A stretch of DNA of 64,000 nt from Desulfobacterales bacterium (GCA_021737185.1 JAIPEL010000001.1:55841-119840), one strand, 5' to 3'; shown: positions 44,178 through 54,466, counted from the first letter of the stretch. Numbers and translations are program-made. The notes: generated by a model not told the origin, from the letters alone.

Positions 44178-45257
44178 ATGGAAATTACGATAACCAAAAC
44201 AAAGTCGCCGAAAAACCCTCCCGCAGATTCCGATCTTTCCTTCGGGAATCTATTCACGGACCACATGTTCCTCATGGATTACGATCCGAAGGTTGGATGG
44301 CATAATGCGCGAATCGAGCCTTACAGTGCATTTCATATCGATCCTTCTACAATGGTTCTGCATTACGGCCAATCGATTTTCGAGGGTTTGAAGGCCTACC
44401 AATCCGATGAGAGCGACATCCTGCTGTTCAGACCGCAGGAGAATTTTCGCAGGCTGAATCGTTCCGCCCGCAGGCTTTGCATACCTGAAATCGATGAAGG
44501 GTTTGCCTTGAGCGCATTAAGGCAACTGATCGAAATTGAAAAAGCCTGGGTTCCCAAGGCACCGGGAACATCTTTGTACATCCGCCCCGCCGTTATTGCG
44601 ACAGATCCTTATCTGGGAGTAAAAGCATCTGAAACTTACCGATTTTTCATTATTCTTTCTCCTGTTGGCGCATATTACAAAAACGGTTTTAAACCGCTGA
44701 AAATATGGGTGTCAAAAGACCGGGTGCGGGCAGTTCGGGGTGGGATCGGAGAAGCGAAAACCGCCGGAAATTATGCAGCAAGCCTTTTCGAATCAACCTT
44801 CGCGGCCGAACAGGGCTGCGATCAGGTTCTATGGCTTGACGGCATCGAACATAAATATGTTCAAGAAGTCGGTTCGATGAATATTTTTTTCGTCATTGAC
44901 GGCGAGTTGGTCACCCCCGCATTGGACGGCAGCATTTTGCCTGGAATTACGCGGGATTCTTTGCTGAAGCATGCGAAAAGCAATGGCATGAATGCGGTAG
45001 AACGAGCAATCAGCATCGAGGAAGTCGTTGAAAAAGCAAAATCCGGCCAACTGCAGGAGGCTTTCGGCACCGGTACGGCAGCCATTATTTCTCCTGTAGG
45101 GCAACTACAATACAAAGATAAGGAAGTCGTCATCGGAGATGGCGATGTCGGTTTTTTGACGACAAAACTATACGATGAGCTGCTGAAAATGCAATACGGC
45201 CGAGTGGAAGATGCTCACAATTGGGTCGTCCCGGCCGTATCGACAGCACTTTTATGA
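44178..45257 (+). CDS. ilvE: Branched-chain amino acid aminotransferase
   Basis: This PLP enzyme of fold type IV swaps amino groups between Val/Leu/Ile and 2-oxoglutarate. The 359-residue protein has FHIDPSTMVLHYGQSIFEGL, FRPQENFRRLNRSARRLCIP, GGIGEAKTAGNYAASLFEST with the PLP lysine, and a TGTAAIISPVGQL block near the end. The ATG at 44178 has AAGGAG 13 bases upstream; a longer frame to 43992 overlaps the LUD gene and is rejected. In this operon it could make 2-oxo acids for IorAB or remove them. Confidence 0.9.
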   Translation: MEITITKTKSPKNPPADSDLSFGNLFTDHMFLMDYDPKVGWHNARIEPYSAFHIDPSTMVLHYGQSIFEGLKAYQSDESDILLFRPQENFRRLNRSARRLCIPEIDEGFALSALRQLIEIEKAWVPKAPGTSLYIRPAVIATDPYLGVKASETYRFFIILSPVGAYYKNGFKPLKIWVSKDRVRAVRGGIGEAKTAGNYAASLFESTFAAEQGCDQVLWLDGIEHKYVQEVGSMNIFFVIDGELVTPALDGSILPGITRDSLLKHAKSNGMNAVERAISIEEVVEKAKSGQLQEAFGTGTAAIISPVGQLQYKDKEVVIGDGDVGFLTTKLYDELLKMQYGRVEDAHNWVVPAVSTALL

Positions 45258-45267
45258 GGGGGTCGCC

Positions 45268-45999
45268 TTGACCTATTCCCGGGTGAAGTTCGATTTTTCA
45301 GGGCTAAACGTTTTGGTGCTGGGTGGTAGCAGGGGCATTGGAAAAGGCATCGTAGAAGGGTTTCTTTCTGCCGGGGCGGACACATTCTATGCTTCGCGAA
45401 ATCCGATGGCCGAATCTATTGGCGCGCGGCACATCGCCACCGATCTGCATGATGAATCGCAGATTGTGAAACTGTTCGAGGCCATTGATAGACATGGTCC
45501 ACTGGATGTTCTCGTCAACTCTGCTGCAATCAACTATGCCGGGCGAAGCCAAGGTATCAGCGCCGATCAGTGGGATGAGGTCTTGGCCGTAAATTTACGC
45601 GCCGCTTTTCTGGCCACCCGGGAAGCCGTGGCGCGAATGAAGCGCCATAAGCACGGTAAAATCGTTCATGTATCCTCCATTGCCGGGCGGCATCGCAGCA
45701 TTGCAAGTGGCATCCATTACGTCGCAAGCAAGGCCGGGTTAATCGGCCTCGTCCGCCAGTTTGCTTTCGACTGTGCTCCATATAATATCCATGTCAACGC
45801 GACCTGCCCCAGCCAAACACGAACTGAAATGCTGAAAGAGACAATGAATGAAGAGGCGATCGCAAAACTGGAAGAGTCCATTCCCCTGAAAAAAATTGCC
45901 TCGATAGAGGATCAGGTGGGGCCGGTGCTTTTTTTATGCTCGGATGCGGCAGATTATATCACTGGCGCATGTCTGGACGTCAATGGCGGCACTTTCTGA
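45268..45999 (+). CDS. Short-chain dehydrogenase/reductase
   Basis: A 243-residue classical SDR with cofactor motif VLGGSRGIGKGIVEGF, NSAAINYAG, VSSIAGRHRS and the catalytic YVASK, ending CLDVNGGTF. It oxidises or reduces a hydroxy/oxo group with NAD(P). The start is TTG at 45268, ten bases after the ilvE stop with GAGGGGG upstream. The substrate is not predictable; 3-hydroxyacyl-CoA or hydroxy acid is plausible from context. Confidence 0.88.
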   Translation: MTYSRVKFDFSGLNVLVLGGSRGIGKGIVEGFLSAGADTFYASRNPMAESIGARHIATDLHDESQIVKLFEAIDRHGPLDVLVNSAAINYAGRSQGISADQWDEVLAVNLRAAFLATREAVARMKRHKHGKIVHVSSIAGRHRSIASGIHYVASKAGLIGLVRQFAFDCAPYNIHVNATCPSQTRTEMLKETMNEEAIAKLEESIPLKKIASIEDQVGPVLFLCSDAADYITGACLDVNGGTF

Positions 46000-46078
46000 G
46001 AACTTTCAAAACTGATCAGCAAAACAGTTTTAAGATTCATCACTGAGGCTGAGTTTGTTATAGGGAAAAGTAGAGAAG

Positions 46079-47008
46079 ATGAGAATCATCATTGTCGGGC
46101 GTTCCGAATTCGGCAAAAATGTGCTAGAGCGGTTTATCTCTCAGGGAGAAGAAGTCGTAGGGGTTATTGCACCACCGTCGACTGAAAACGGCAAGGCGGA
46201 TCCGCTTGCCGTTGCCTCAGCCAGCCATGGAATCGCAGTATGCACGGAAAGTGATCTAAAATCGGAAGCGGTGGTCCGAGCCTATCAGGACATGGCTCCA
46301 TCGTTGGTTGTACTTGCCTTTGTAACAAAAATACTGCCCGAAAAATTGCTGACCATACCCGAATACGGAACGATTTGTTTCCATCCATCCCTTTTACCCC
46401 ATCACCGGGGGCCGAATGCTGTGGGGTGGGCGATTTTACAGGGCGAATCTTATACAGGTCTTACCATTTTCTGGATTGATGGCGGGATCGACACCGGTCC
46501 TATTTTGCTGCAACAAAGGGTGGACATCGGAGATAACGATACAACCGGTTCTCTGTTGATGGGCAAGCTTTTTCCAATGGGAGTGGAAGCGATCGCGGAA
46601 GCGGTTCGTTTGGTCAAAAACGAAGACCCTCCCAAAATCGTTCAGGACGAGGAGCTTGCCACATACGAACCGACAATCGACGAGACCGCTTCCCGAATCG
46701 ACTGGCGCCGGTCGATAACGGACATCGCAAACAAAATTCGAGGATGCGACCCATTGCCAGGGGCCTGGACCGGTTACAAGGGGCGAAAAATCAGATGCTA
46801 TGGGATCGAACGGAGCGACGAATCTGCCTTTTCCGGAATACAAAGCGGTACAATCGTAGAGATATCCCTAAAAGCCATCTACGTCCAAACAAAAAACGGC
46901 ATATTGGGAATTCAAAAAATCAAAGACGACGGCGGGAATAAAGGGTCATCTTTTTCGTTTGCCACGAATTATGACGTAAGCACTGGAGATTGCTTCACAG
47001 ATTTTTGA
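46079..47008 (+). CDS. Formyltransferase-fold protein, like the hydrolase domain of 10-formyl-THF dehydrogenase
   Basis: The 309-residue protein resembles the N-terminal hydrolase domain of 10-formyltetrahydrofolate dehydrogenase (ALDH1L1) along most of its length: MRIIIVGRSEFGKNVLERFI, NGKADPLAVA, FHPSLLPHHRGPNAVGWAIL, TIFWIDGGIDTGPILLQQ, and a C-terminal FMT-like domain after residue 205. The catalytic His102 and Asp138 are 36 residues apart, as H106 and D142 are in rat FDH. It is expected to act on 10-formyl-THF, either releasing formate or passing the formyl group on. Methionyl-tRNA formyltransferase is less likely because it lacks the usual GAAPI block. Confidence 0.78.
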   Translation: MRIIIVGRSEFGKNVLERFISQGEEVVGVIAPPSTENGKADPLAVASASHGIAVCTESDLKSEAVVRAYQDMAPSLVVLAFVTKILPEKLLTIPEYGTICFHPSLLPHHRGPNAVGWAILQGESYTGLTIFWIDGGIDTGPILLQQRVDIGDNDTTGSLLMGKLFPMGVEAIAEAVRLVKNEDPPKIVQDEELATYEPTIDETASRIDWRRSITDIANKIRGCDPLPGAWTGYKGRKIRCYGIERSDESAFSGIQSGTIVEISLKAIYVQTKNGILGIQKIKDDGGNKGSSFSFATNYDVSTGDCFTDF

Positions 47009-47072
47009 CGGTTTTCAGTTCTAAACCATTTTTTTCAATTCAACAGACAGATTCGAAAAATGGAGAAGGCCA

Positions 47073-48041
47073 ATGGGCAATCCAGTATTTATAAGCCGTC
47101 CAATTCCTGAAAAAGCGCTATCTTTGCTCAGATCCGAATGCGACATCGATATGTGGCCGGATGCCGGTACACCTCCTCCGCTCAGGGACCGAGCCGTGGA
47201 AGCAGAAGGTATTCTAACCTACGGCCATGAGCCTATAGATGATGATTTGATGAAACATGCCAAGACGCTTAAGGTCGTTTCTGTCATCGGTGTCGGATAC
47301 GATCATGTGGATGTGAAAGCCGCCACCCGCAGGGGGATTGCAGTCGGGCACACACCGGGGACGCTTGATGACACTGTGGCCGACTTTACGATGGGGCTGA
47401 TCATCGCCGTCGCACGAAACGTGGTCGCCGGAGATGCATTTGTGCGCACGGGAATGTGGAAATCCTTCAATCCCAATTTCATGTGGGGGAGCGATGTTGA
47501 CCATGCCACTTTAGGAATCCTCGGTATGGGAAATATCGGCAGTGCCATCGCCCGGCGCGCTCGGGCATTTGATATGCGGATAATATATCATAACCGAACG
47601 CGGCGGCCGGAATACGAGCGGCTGTTTGGTGCTGTCTACGCCCCTCTTCCTTCGTTGTTGGCGGAATCCGATTTTATCGTCATTCAAGCCCCATTGACCG
47701 ACGAGACGCATCACTTGATAGGAGAAGATGAATTTTCCCTCATGAAAAAGTCCGCCTTTTTGATCAATACGGCGAGAGGCCCTATTGTGGATTCGCAAGC
47801 GCTTCGCCGAGCACTTCAAGACGGTGCCATCGCCGGAGCAGCCTTGGATGTCTACGATCCGGAGCCTCCTTCACAAGATGATCCTCTTCTGGAGATGAAA
47901 AATGTGGTGCTTTGCCCTCATCTGGGCAGCGCCACCATTCAGACCAGAACGAAAATGGCTGTGATGGCAGCCGAAAATCTATTGGCGGGCCTCAGAAATC
48001 AACCGCTTCCTTATGGAGTCAATTGTAATCCAAATGCATAG
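47073..48041 (+). CDS. D-2-hydroxyacid dehydrogenase (glyoxylate/hydroxypyruvate reductase-like)
   Basis: The 322-residue protein has the Rossmann motif LGILGMGNIGSAIARRARAF, the signature LMKKSAFLINTARGPIVDSQ, a catalytic Glu near DVYDPEPP and the catalytic histidine in CPHLGSAT. It interconverts a 2-oxo acid and a D-2-hydroxy acid with NAD(P)H. The N-terminal substrate domain VISVIGVGYDHVDVKAATRR is close to the glyoxylate reductase branch. GGAGAAGG precedes the ATG. Confidence 0.9.
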   Translation: MGNPVFISRPIPEKALSLLRSECDIDMWPDAGTPPPLRDRAVEAEGILTYGHEPIDDDLMKHAKTLKVVSVIGVGYDHVDVKAATRRGIAVGHTPGTLDDTVADFTMGLIIAVARNVVAGDAFVRTGMWKSFNPNFMWGSDVDHATLGILGMGNIGSAIARRARAFDMRIIYHNRTRRPEYERLFGAVYAPLPSLLAESDFIVIQAPLTDETHHLIGEDEFSLMKKSAFLINTARGPIVDSQALRRALQDGAIAGAALDVYDPEPPSQDDPLLEMKNVVLCPHLGSATIQTRTKMAVMAAENLLAGLRNQPLPYGVNCNPNA

Positions 48042-48148
48042 CATCCTACTGCTCAATCGATGAAAATCGATTCGACAAATATTCTCACCCAATACGCCGA
48101 AAACTTTTTGCCATGAATGAAATAGAACACCAGAGAAAGGAGCTTATT

Positions 48149-48448
48149 ATGTTCTGTAAAACAACCAAATCCAAAGTTGACTCGAAGAATTTAGAAACGT
48201 TGGAGAAATGGATCAAAAAAAAGTGGGAGCCTCTTATTTCCGACCAAGCTGGATTCCGCGGATATTATTTTGCGGCCAAACCCAGCGGCGATTTTGTCAT
48301 TATCATCCTGTGGAAGGAGGAAAACAATGCGCAAGACTGGACCGATAATTCAGCGCATCAAGCCCTTGTCCCAGAATTCATGTCCCTGATGGTTTCTCCG
48401 GTGGAAATGGATCTGTATGAAGTCAAAAAAGACTCTCAAAACCTCTGA
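48149..48448 (+). CDS. Small dimeric alpha/beta-barrel protein (ABM-like)
   Basis: A 99-residue product beginning MFCKTTKSKVDSKNLETLEK, with LISDQAGFRGYYFAAKPSGD and VIIILWKEENNAQDW, the sheet-helix pattern of antibiotic-biosynthesis-monooxygenase-type dimeric barrels. Such proteins may be enzymes or binders. AAAGGAG lies upstream of 48149, so the longer start at 48113 is not used. It is followed by a second protein of similar size and fold class. Confidence 0.6.
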   Translation: MFCKTTKSKVDSKNLETLEKWIKKKWEPLISDQAGFRGYYFAAKPSGDFVIIILWKEENNAQDWTDNSAHQALVPEFMSLMVSPVEMDLYEVKKDSQNL

Positions 48449-48559
48449 AAGCCCCAATGGAAACCGGTGTTTGTTGGAGCAAAAAACGACAAAGCTCTTA
48501 TTTTACAGGCCGCTTGAAAAACAATTGGGCAATCATCTCGAGATGTCCGGAGGAGAAAA

Positions 48560-48904
48560 ATGAGCAGCGAGAAAAAAGCGTTATGGGTTGTTTTCAAAAT
48601 GGAAGATATGCCGACAAAAAAGGAAATGCGCCAGCGGTTCAAAGATTTATACCATATTTACCTGGACCACCCGGGAATCGAAAGCAAGTGCTGGCTGGTT
48701 AACGAGGACAAAAACGAATGGGGCGCCTTGTATGTTTTCCGATCCGAAGAGGCGGTGCAAGACTATCTCAGATCCGACCTTTGGGTGAAAGAAATTCCGA
48801 GTAGATGGGGGCTTACTCCCAGTGTTGTAAACGTTTTGGACCCAGGGCCTATTTTGTACAAAAAAACAATCGTGGATCCTCAAGATTCCTGGATTGAAGA
48901 GTAA
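48560..48904 (+). CDS. Small YdhR/ABM-like protein
   Basis: The 114-residue product starts MSSEKKALWVVFKMEDMPTK and contains LYHIYLDHPGIESKCWLVNE and EWGALYVFRSEEAVQDYLRS, a pattern resembling YdhR-type dimeric alpha/beta barrels. Catalytic residues are not known for this group. CGGAGGAG precedes the ATG. It forms a pair with the preceding gene, possibly a heterodimer or two related subunits; this is inference. Confidence 0.6.
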   Translation: MSSEKKALWVVFKMEDMPTKKEMRQRFKDLYHIYLDHPGIESKCWLVNEDKNEWGALYVFRSEEAVQDYLRSDLWVKEIPSRWGLTPSVVNVLDPGPILYKKTIVDPQDSWIEE

Positions 48905-48970
48905 CACCGGTGACTACTCCGGAGCCCTCATCCAGAAGGGCTTCTACAGTGGGAGAATGAAAACGTTATT

Positions 48971-49237
48971 ATGAAAATCGCCGTCAAATATTGCGGTGGG
49001 TGCAACCCGCAATATGACCGCATGGAAATTGCACAACGATTTTTTCGTGCTCTAAACGGTAAGATCGAATTGGTGTCTCCGGATGATCCAGAGTCCGAAG
49101 CTGTTGTTGTATTTGTCGGGTGCGATACCGCCTGCGTGAATCTGGAGCCCTTTAAAGGTCTTCCCGTATGGATTGTAAGAAGCGAAGAAGACGGGGAGCG
49201 ATTGATTCACGATATCCGCTGCAAATTCTTATCTTAA
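48971..49237 (+). CDS. Small CGGC-motif protein, 88 residues
   Basis: The product begins MKIAVKYCGGCNPQYDRMEI and has a second cysteine pair in VFVGCDTACVNLEPF. The KYCGGCNP-YDR start resembles small redox-type proteins I have seen without function in anaerobes, but no family name is claimed. The two CxxC-like pairs could form disulfides or bind metal. It lies between the barrel proteins and the aldehyde dehydrogenase. Confidence 0.6.
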   Translation: MKIAVKYCGGCNPQYDRMEIAQRFFRALNGKIELVSPDDPESEAVVVFVGCDTACVNLEPFKGLPVWIVRSEEDGERLIHDIRCKFLS

Positions 49238-49339
49238 AAAATGCAACTGATCTGGAGACTTGTACTAAAAGAATCGTCTGAGACAATCGACTGATGCTTT
49301 CCATGGATTAATTTCTGCACCAACAGAAAGAGGGAAAAA

Positions 49340-50920
49340 ATGGATGTTGCCCCCGTTCTTGTCAACGGAAAATGGCAAAAGTCAGAATCGATGGGTACTT
49401 TCCGTGCGATAAATCCAGCGACGCAGGAATCTCTACCGGTGTCATATCCTGTCAGTTCATGGTACGAAATAAAAAAAGCAATAACCGCCGGATTCAATGC
49501 CGCCGAAAAAATCGCAGCCTTGCAAAAGGAAACGATCGCCGAATTTCTGGAAAATTATGCTTTGCGAATAGAAAAACGCGAAGACGAGATTGTTGCAGCC
49601 GCTCATATCGAAACCGCACTTCCCTCCTTGCCAAGGTTGAAAGAGATAGAGCTGCCGCGAACCATCAATCAACTTCAGATCGCAGCCAAAGCCGTGCGGG
49701 ATCGTTCATGGAGTCGTCCGACAATCGATACAGCCACTAATATCCGTTCCATGTATGAACCGTTGGGCGGACCTGTCATCGTGTTTGGACCCAATAATTT
49801 TCCTTTTGCGTTCAACAGCGTTTCTGGCGGAGACATGGCCGCTGCTGTTGCTGCCGGAAACACAGTTATTGCCAAGGCCAACACAGGTCATCCTGCTACT
49901 ACTCGCATTCTGGCCGAAGAAGCGCTTAAAGCTTCTCTGGAATCAGGAATGCCAGCGGCCAGCATCCAGATGATTTACAGAACCGACCATGCGGACGGGA
50001 AAAAAATGGTAAGCCACCGGCTGGTATCTGCGGTTGCTTACACGGGCTCCAGATCTGCCGGTCTGGAACTCAAAGAGGCAGCAGAAAAGGCCGGCAAGCC
50101 AATTTATCTTGAACTCAGCAGTGTGAATCCCGTCTTCTTCTTGCCCGGAGCGGTTGCCGAAAAAGGCCCGGCATTGGCGGAAGAATTCGTCTCCTCGTGC
50201 CTTCTCGGTGTCGGCCAATTTTGCACCAACCCCGGAATCGGCGTAATTGTTAAAGGAACTGACGCGGACAATTTTGTCCAAAAAGTTGTCGAACTATTCG
50301 AAGCCGCTCCGGTTGGCACTTTACTGGGTCCAAAAGTGTATGAAGGCCTATTGGGGGCCTTTGTGCATTTAAAAGCCCATGGAGCATCTCTTGTAACTGG
50401 GGGAAAAAGTGCCTGCAGTTCAGGGTACTGTATCAAGAACACGCTTTTTTCAGTGTCGGGAGATGGTTTCATTGCCGATCCGGTCGGACTTCAGAAGGAA
50501 GCATTTGGTAATGCCACGCTGCTTGTCATAGCCAAAAACGAATCGCAATTGCCTGAAATTGCGGCCTCTTTCGAAGGCAATCTCACTGGGAGCATTTATT
50601 CGCATACGGAAGATCGAGACGAACGCCTTTATAAGGTCATTCAAACCATTTTGCGGAAAAAAGTTGGCCGCCTGTTGAACGACAAGATGCCAACCGGTGT
50701 AGAAGTTGTTCCATCTATGAATCACGGAGGGCCTTTTCCGGCAGCCGGACATCCTGGGTTTACCGCTGTGGGAATCCCGGGGAGCATTCTCCGATTTGCC
50801 CAGTTGTGCTGCTACGACAACATTCGACACCACCGGCTGCCCCCGGAGTTGCAGGACAAAAACTTGACTGGTTCCATGTGGCGGCTTATCGACGGAGCCT
50901 ATACCCAAGAAGATATTTAG
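49340..50920 (+). CDS. Aldehyde dehydrogenase, 2-oxoglutarate-semialdehyde (KGSADH) type
   Basis: The 526-residue enzyme has the NAD(P) loop FGPNNFPFAFNSVSGGDMAA (149-168), AVAYTGSRSAG, the general base Glu258 in LELSSVNPVF and the nucleophile Cys295 in GQFCTNPG. The SSVNPVF and QFCTNPG variants are typical of the alpha-ketoglutaric-semialdehyde dehydrogenase branch used in oxidative pentose and hydroxyproline pathways. It should oxidise a semialdehyde of a dicarboxylic or 2-oxo acid to the acid. Confidence 0.87.
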   Translation: MDVAPVLVNGKWQKSESMGTFRAINPATQESLPVSYPVSSWYEIKKAITAGFNAAEKIAALQKETIAEFLENYALRIEKREDEIVAAAHIETALPSLPRLKEIELPRTINQLQIAAKAVRDRSWSRPTIDTATNIRSMYEPLGGPVIVFGPNNFPFAFNSVSGGDMAAAVAAGNTVIAKANTGHPATTRILAEEALKASLESGMPAASIQMIYRTDHADGKKMVSHRLVSAVAYTGSRSAGLELKEAAEKAGKPIYLELSSVNPVFFLPGAVAEKGPALAEEFVSSCLLGVGQFCTNPGIGVIVKGTDADNFVQKVVELFEAAPVGTLLGPKVYEGLLGAFVHLKAHGASLVTGGKSACSSGYCIKNTLFSVSGDGFIADPVGLQKEAFGNATLLVIAKNESQLPEIAASFEGNLTGSIYSHTEDRDERLYKVIQTILRKKVGRLLNDKMPTGVEVVPSMNHGGPFPAAGHPGFTAVGIPGSILRFAQLCCYDNIRHHRLPPELQDKNLTGSMWRLIDGAYTQEDI

Positions 50921-52027
<1,107 letters not shown>

Positions 52028-52040
52028 AAATAGGTCTGGC

Positions 52041-52178
52041 GTGAGCATTACCAGCGATGCTTTTGCTGAGGCGGTGGTCGGCGCCTACGTCAAGGTTTGC
52101 CCTTTTTGTCGACGCTGTGAAGGAGGCCGGCCGGTAAGGGAAGATGGATATTATGAACAAATCGCCAACTGGTATTAA
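52041..52178 (+). CDS. Possible 45-residue Cys-containing peptide or gene remnant
   Basis: A GTG-initiated frame after leuB encodes ...VVGAYVKVCPFCRRCEGGRP and ends NWY at TAA 52176-52178. The CPFCRRC motif might bind metal, but the frame lacks a clear ribosome site and could be the tail of a lost gene. The rest of the 252-base spacer (52028-52279) is AT-rich. Confidence 0.25.
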   Translation: MSITSDAFAEAVVGAYVKVCPFCRRCEGGRPVREDGYYEQIANWY

Positions 52179-52279
52179 TTTGCAGGCGACCAAACGATTA
52201 GGATGGTGAATTGATTATATCATAGATTCATAAATGATGTGAGATATATGAATTTTCATATGGTGTGGGAGGATGACAC

Positions 52280-53179
52280 ATGGAAACAAAAGCCAAAAAA
52301 CTAAGGGAACTGATTGATAGACCAGGACCGATCTTCAGCTTGGGAGTATGGGATCCCTATAGCGCCATCATAGCCGAACAAGCTGGATTCGAGGTTTTGA
52401 CCGTATTCGGGTCAATCACATCTTGGGCCATGATCGGCAAGCCCGACTTAGGATATATTACTCAAACAGAGATGGTTGATACCGCCCGGCGTGTGGTTCA
52501 ATCTGTTTCAACACCGGTAATTGTCGACTGCGACGATGGTTTCGGGGATCCGATCAACGTAATTAGGACAATTAAGCTGATAGAGCAGATCGGGGCTGCA
52601 GGATTATATATTGAGGACCTCAGCCGCCCTTTACGCTGTTCCGCTATGGGTGAAGGTGGAATGATCCCAAGTGACGTTATGGCCCAGAAGATCCGGGCAG
52701 CTGTTGACGCAAGAACCGATCCGGATTTTGTCATCATCGCTAGAACCGATGCCTATGAAGGCGCAGATGAGATGATTGTCAGAGCCAGAAAGTACGTTGA
52801 GGCCGGGGCTGACATGGTCCTTACCATTGGTCTGCTCAATTTGAAGGACATGAAAAAGGTAGCCACCGAGGCTGGGGTGCCCTTGGCTACCCTCCAGGCG
52901 GCTCGGACGAAAATGCCCTTTGGCCCCCCCAACGAGGTGGCCAAAATGGGCTACAAAATCATTTTCCATGTTCAAACATTGTTCATGGCTGCAGACCATT
53001 CAATGCGACAGGCGGCTCGTGAACTAATGGAAGACATACAGAATGGCGATGAAACCCCGCGCCTTTTGCCAGGGCAAAGCCCAGTCGAAATTGAAAAAGG
53101 AATCGGGCTTGATGAGGATGACGTCATTATAAATAGTTATTTTGGCGTGAATTGTCCATTGCCTAAGCAGGCAAAGTGA
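52280..53179 (+). CDS. Isocitrate lyase/PEP mutase family protein
   Basis: The 299-residue TIM-barrel protein has GVWDPYSAIIAEQAGFEVLT, the metal site VDCDDGFGDP (residues 82-91), GAAGLYIEDLSRPLRCSAMG, and FVIIARTDAYEGADEMIVRA. The family cleaves C-C bonds in 2-hydroxy dicarboxylates or acts on oxaloacetate and phosphonates. The lyase motif KRCGH is RCSAM here; the cysteine (C120) is kept but the Gly-His is not. Candidates are a 2-methylisocitrate-, dimethylmalate- or other alkylmalate-lyase, or an oxaloacetate decarboxylase. GGGAGGATG precedes the start. Confidence 0.82.
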   Translation: METKAKKLRELIDRPGPIFSLGVWDPYSAIIAEQAGFEVLTVFGSITSWAMIGKPDLGYITQTEMVDTARRVVQSVSTPVIVDCDDGFGDPINVIRTIKLIEQIGAAGLYIEDLSRPLRCSAMGEGGMIPSDVMAQKIRAAVDARTDPDFVIIARTDAYEGADEMIVRARKYVEAGADMVLTIGLLNLKDMKKVATEAGVPLATLQAARTKMPFGPPNEVAKMGYKIIFHVQTLFMAADHSMRQAARELMEDIQNGDETPRLLPGQSPVEIEKGIGLDEDDVIINSYFGVNCPLPKQAK

Positions 53180-53180
53180 A

Positions 53181-53453
53181 ATGAGTTATTTATATCAGCC
53201 ATCAAACGACAGTGATCAAGCAAGCCACAAGCCGCCAGAGGCTTCAATAATCCGGAATTATTCCATTGCCACGGTATCGACAAGAATTAAGTGCGGCGGC
53301 CTGCCGGTTGTCGTAGAAAACAACCTCATATCCTTGGAGATGCCGGATATTCATTCTATTTGGAATCGCTGCAGTTACCCTAAAACTTTTTCAACTAAAG
53401 GGAAGAAGTTCCGCTATTTTTATTTTGGCTTATCTATGTCGACTGTAAAATAA
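53181..53453 (+). CDS. Doubtful 90-residue frame
   Basis: The frame begins two bases after the lyase stop (MSYLYQPSNDSDQASHKPPE...) and ends at 53453, just before the DUF169 gene. It has no motif, no ribosome site and an irregular composition. It may be non-coding sequence or a decayed gene. Confidence 0.2.
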   Translation: MSYLYQPSNDSDQASHKPPEASIIRNYSIATVSTRIKCGGLPVVVENNLISLEMPDIHSIWNRCSYPKTFSTKGKKFRYFYFGLSMSTVK

Positions 53454-53469
53454 ATTAGGAGGATGGACA

Positions 53470-54318
53470 ATGGATGATCAATCTAAAGCGATCAAGGCCA
53501 GAAACACAGAGATAGCAGAAGAAATTGAAAAATATGTGAGAATTGAAACTCACCCGGTCGGCGTTAAATTTTATAAAAACGAACAAGAAATTCCGGATGA
53601 AGAGATTATACCAAACCTTACATTCTGCGAGTTAACGACGATTGCACGCCGGTATCCTGAAAAAAAAATGTACAAAATGACAAAACGTTCGGTCATCTGT
53701 CCACATGCAATTGCCACACTTGGTTTTGGTGACTGGGGGCCCTATAATCTCAGTGGCGAATTTGACAAAGGGGTGCATTTTGCTTCTTTGGAGGGCGCAA
53801 AAAAGGCGCTTGATCATGTGCCCAGGATCAAACCCGGAACTTATGAAGGTGTAATTGTGTCTGCTCTCAAAAACATGGAGGTTGAACCAGACCTATATTT
53901 CATGGCGGTTAGCGGCGCACAGGCTTTAAGGTCAGTCGAAGCTTTTATATTCAACACAGGTGGTGGTTTTGATATGGGAATGTGCGGAATCTGCGGTGTC
54001 TGCGGTTATACGATAGCGCACACCATGATTAAAAAGACAGCCTCCTTAGGGATTCCTTGTTATGGTGCCCACAGAATAGGGGGTGTTACCGACAATGAGC
54101 TGACATTCGCCGTCCATAGGGAGCAGATCGATAATTTTCTCGATGGTTTGGCAAAGACCTTTGCTACTGGACACTCTATCCCGGTACCTTATTCCTATAT
54201 CCAGTCTAAGTTTTTGCCGCCACATTACAAAATCGTTGAGTGGCCTGACAAAATCATTCCTGCACCAAAGAATTGGGAAGAGCACGAGAAGGCCGGGTTG
54301 CCTAAAAATGAAGGGTAA
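53470..54318 (+). CDS. DUF169 family protein
   Basis: The 282-residue protein starts MDDQSKAIKARNTEIAEEIE and has the DUF169 pattern: ETHPVGVKFYKNEQEIPDE, CELTTIARRYPEKKMYKMTK, the cysteine cluster MGMCGICGVCGYTIA and GVTDNELTFAVHREQIDNFL. The function of DUF169 is not established; it is frequent in anaerobes. TTAGGAGG lies upstream of the ATG. The cysteine-rich middle suggests metal or redox use. Confidence 0.85.
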   Translation: MDDQSKAIKARNTEIAEEIEKYVRIETHPVGVKFYKNEQEIPDEEIIPNLTFCELTTIARRYPEKKMYKMTKRSVICPHAIATLGFGDWGPYNLSGEFDKGVHFASLEGAKKALDHVPRIKPGTYEGVIVSALKNMEVEPDLYFMAVSGAQALRSVEAFIFNTGGGFDMGMCGICGVCGYTIAHTMIKKTASLGIPCYGAHRIGGVTDNELTFAVHREQIDNFLDGLAKTFATGHSIPVPYSYIQSKFLPPHYKIVEWPDKIIPAPKNWEEHEKAGLPKNEG

Positions 54319-54466
54319 ATTTTTGACTCGTGAAGCACTGAAGAGAAGCAGTGAAGATTCGCCATGGCCTTGTTCAGGACGGTTTGTTCTCCACTCATCT
54401 TTCTTCATTGTCGCCAATCTTTCATCCATACATAAAAGAGCTTTTCAATGGAAAGGATTAATTTGA

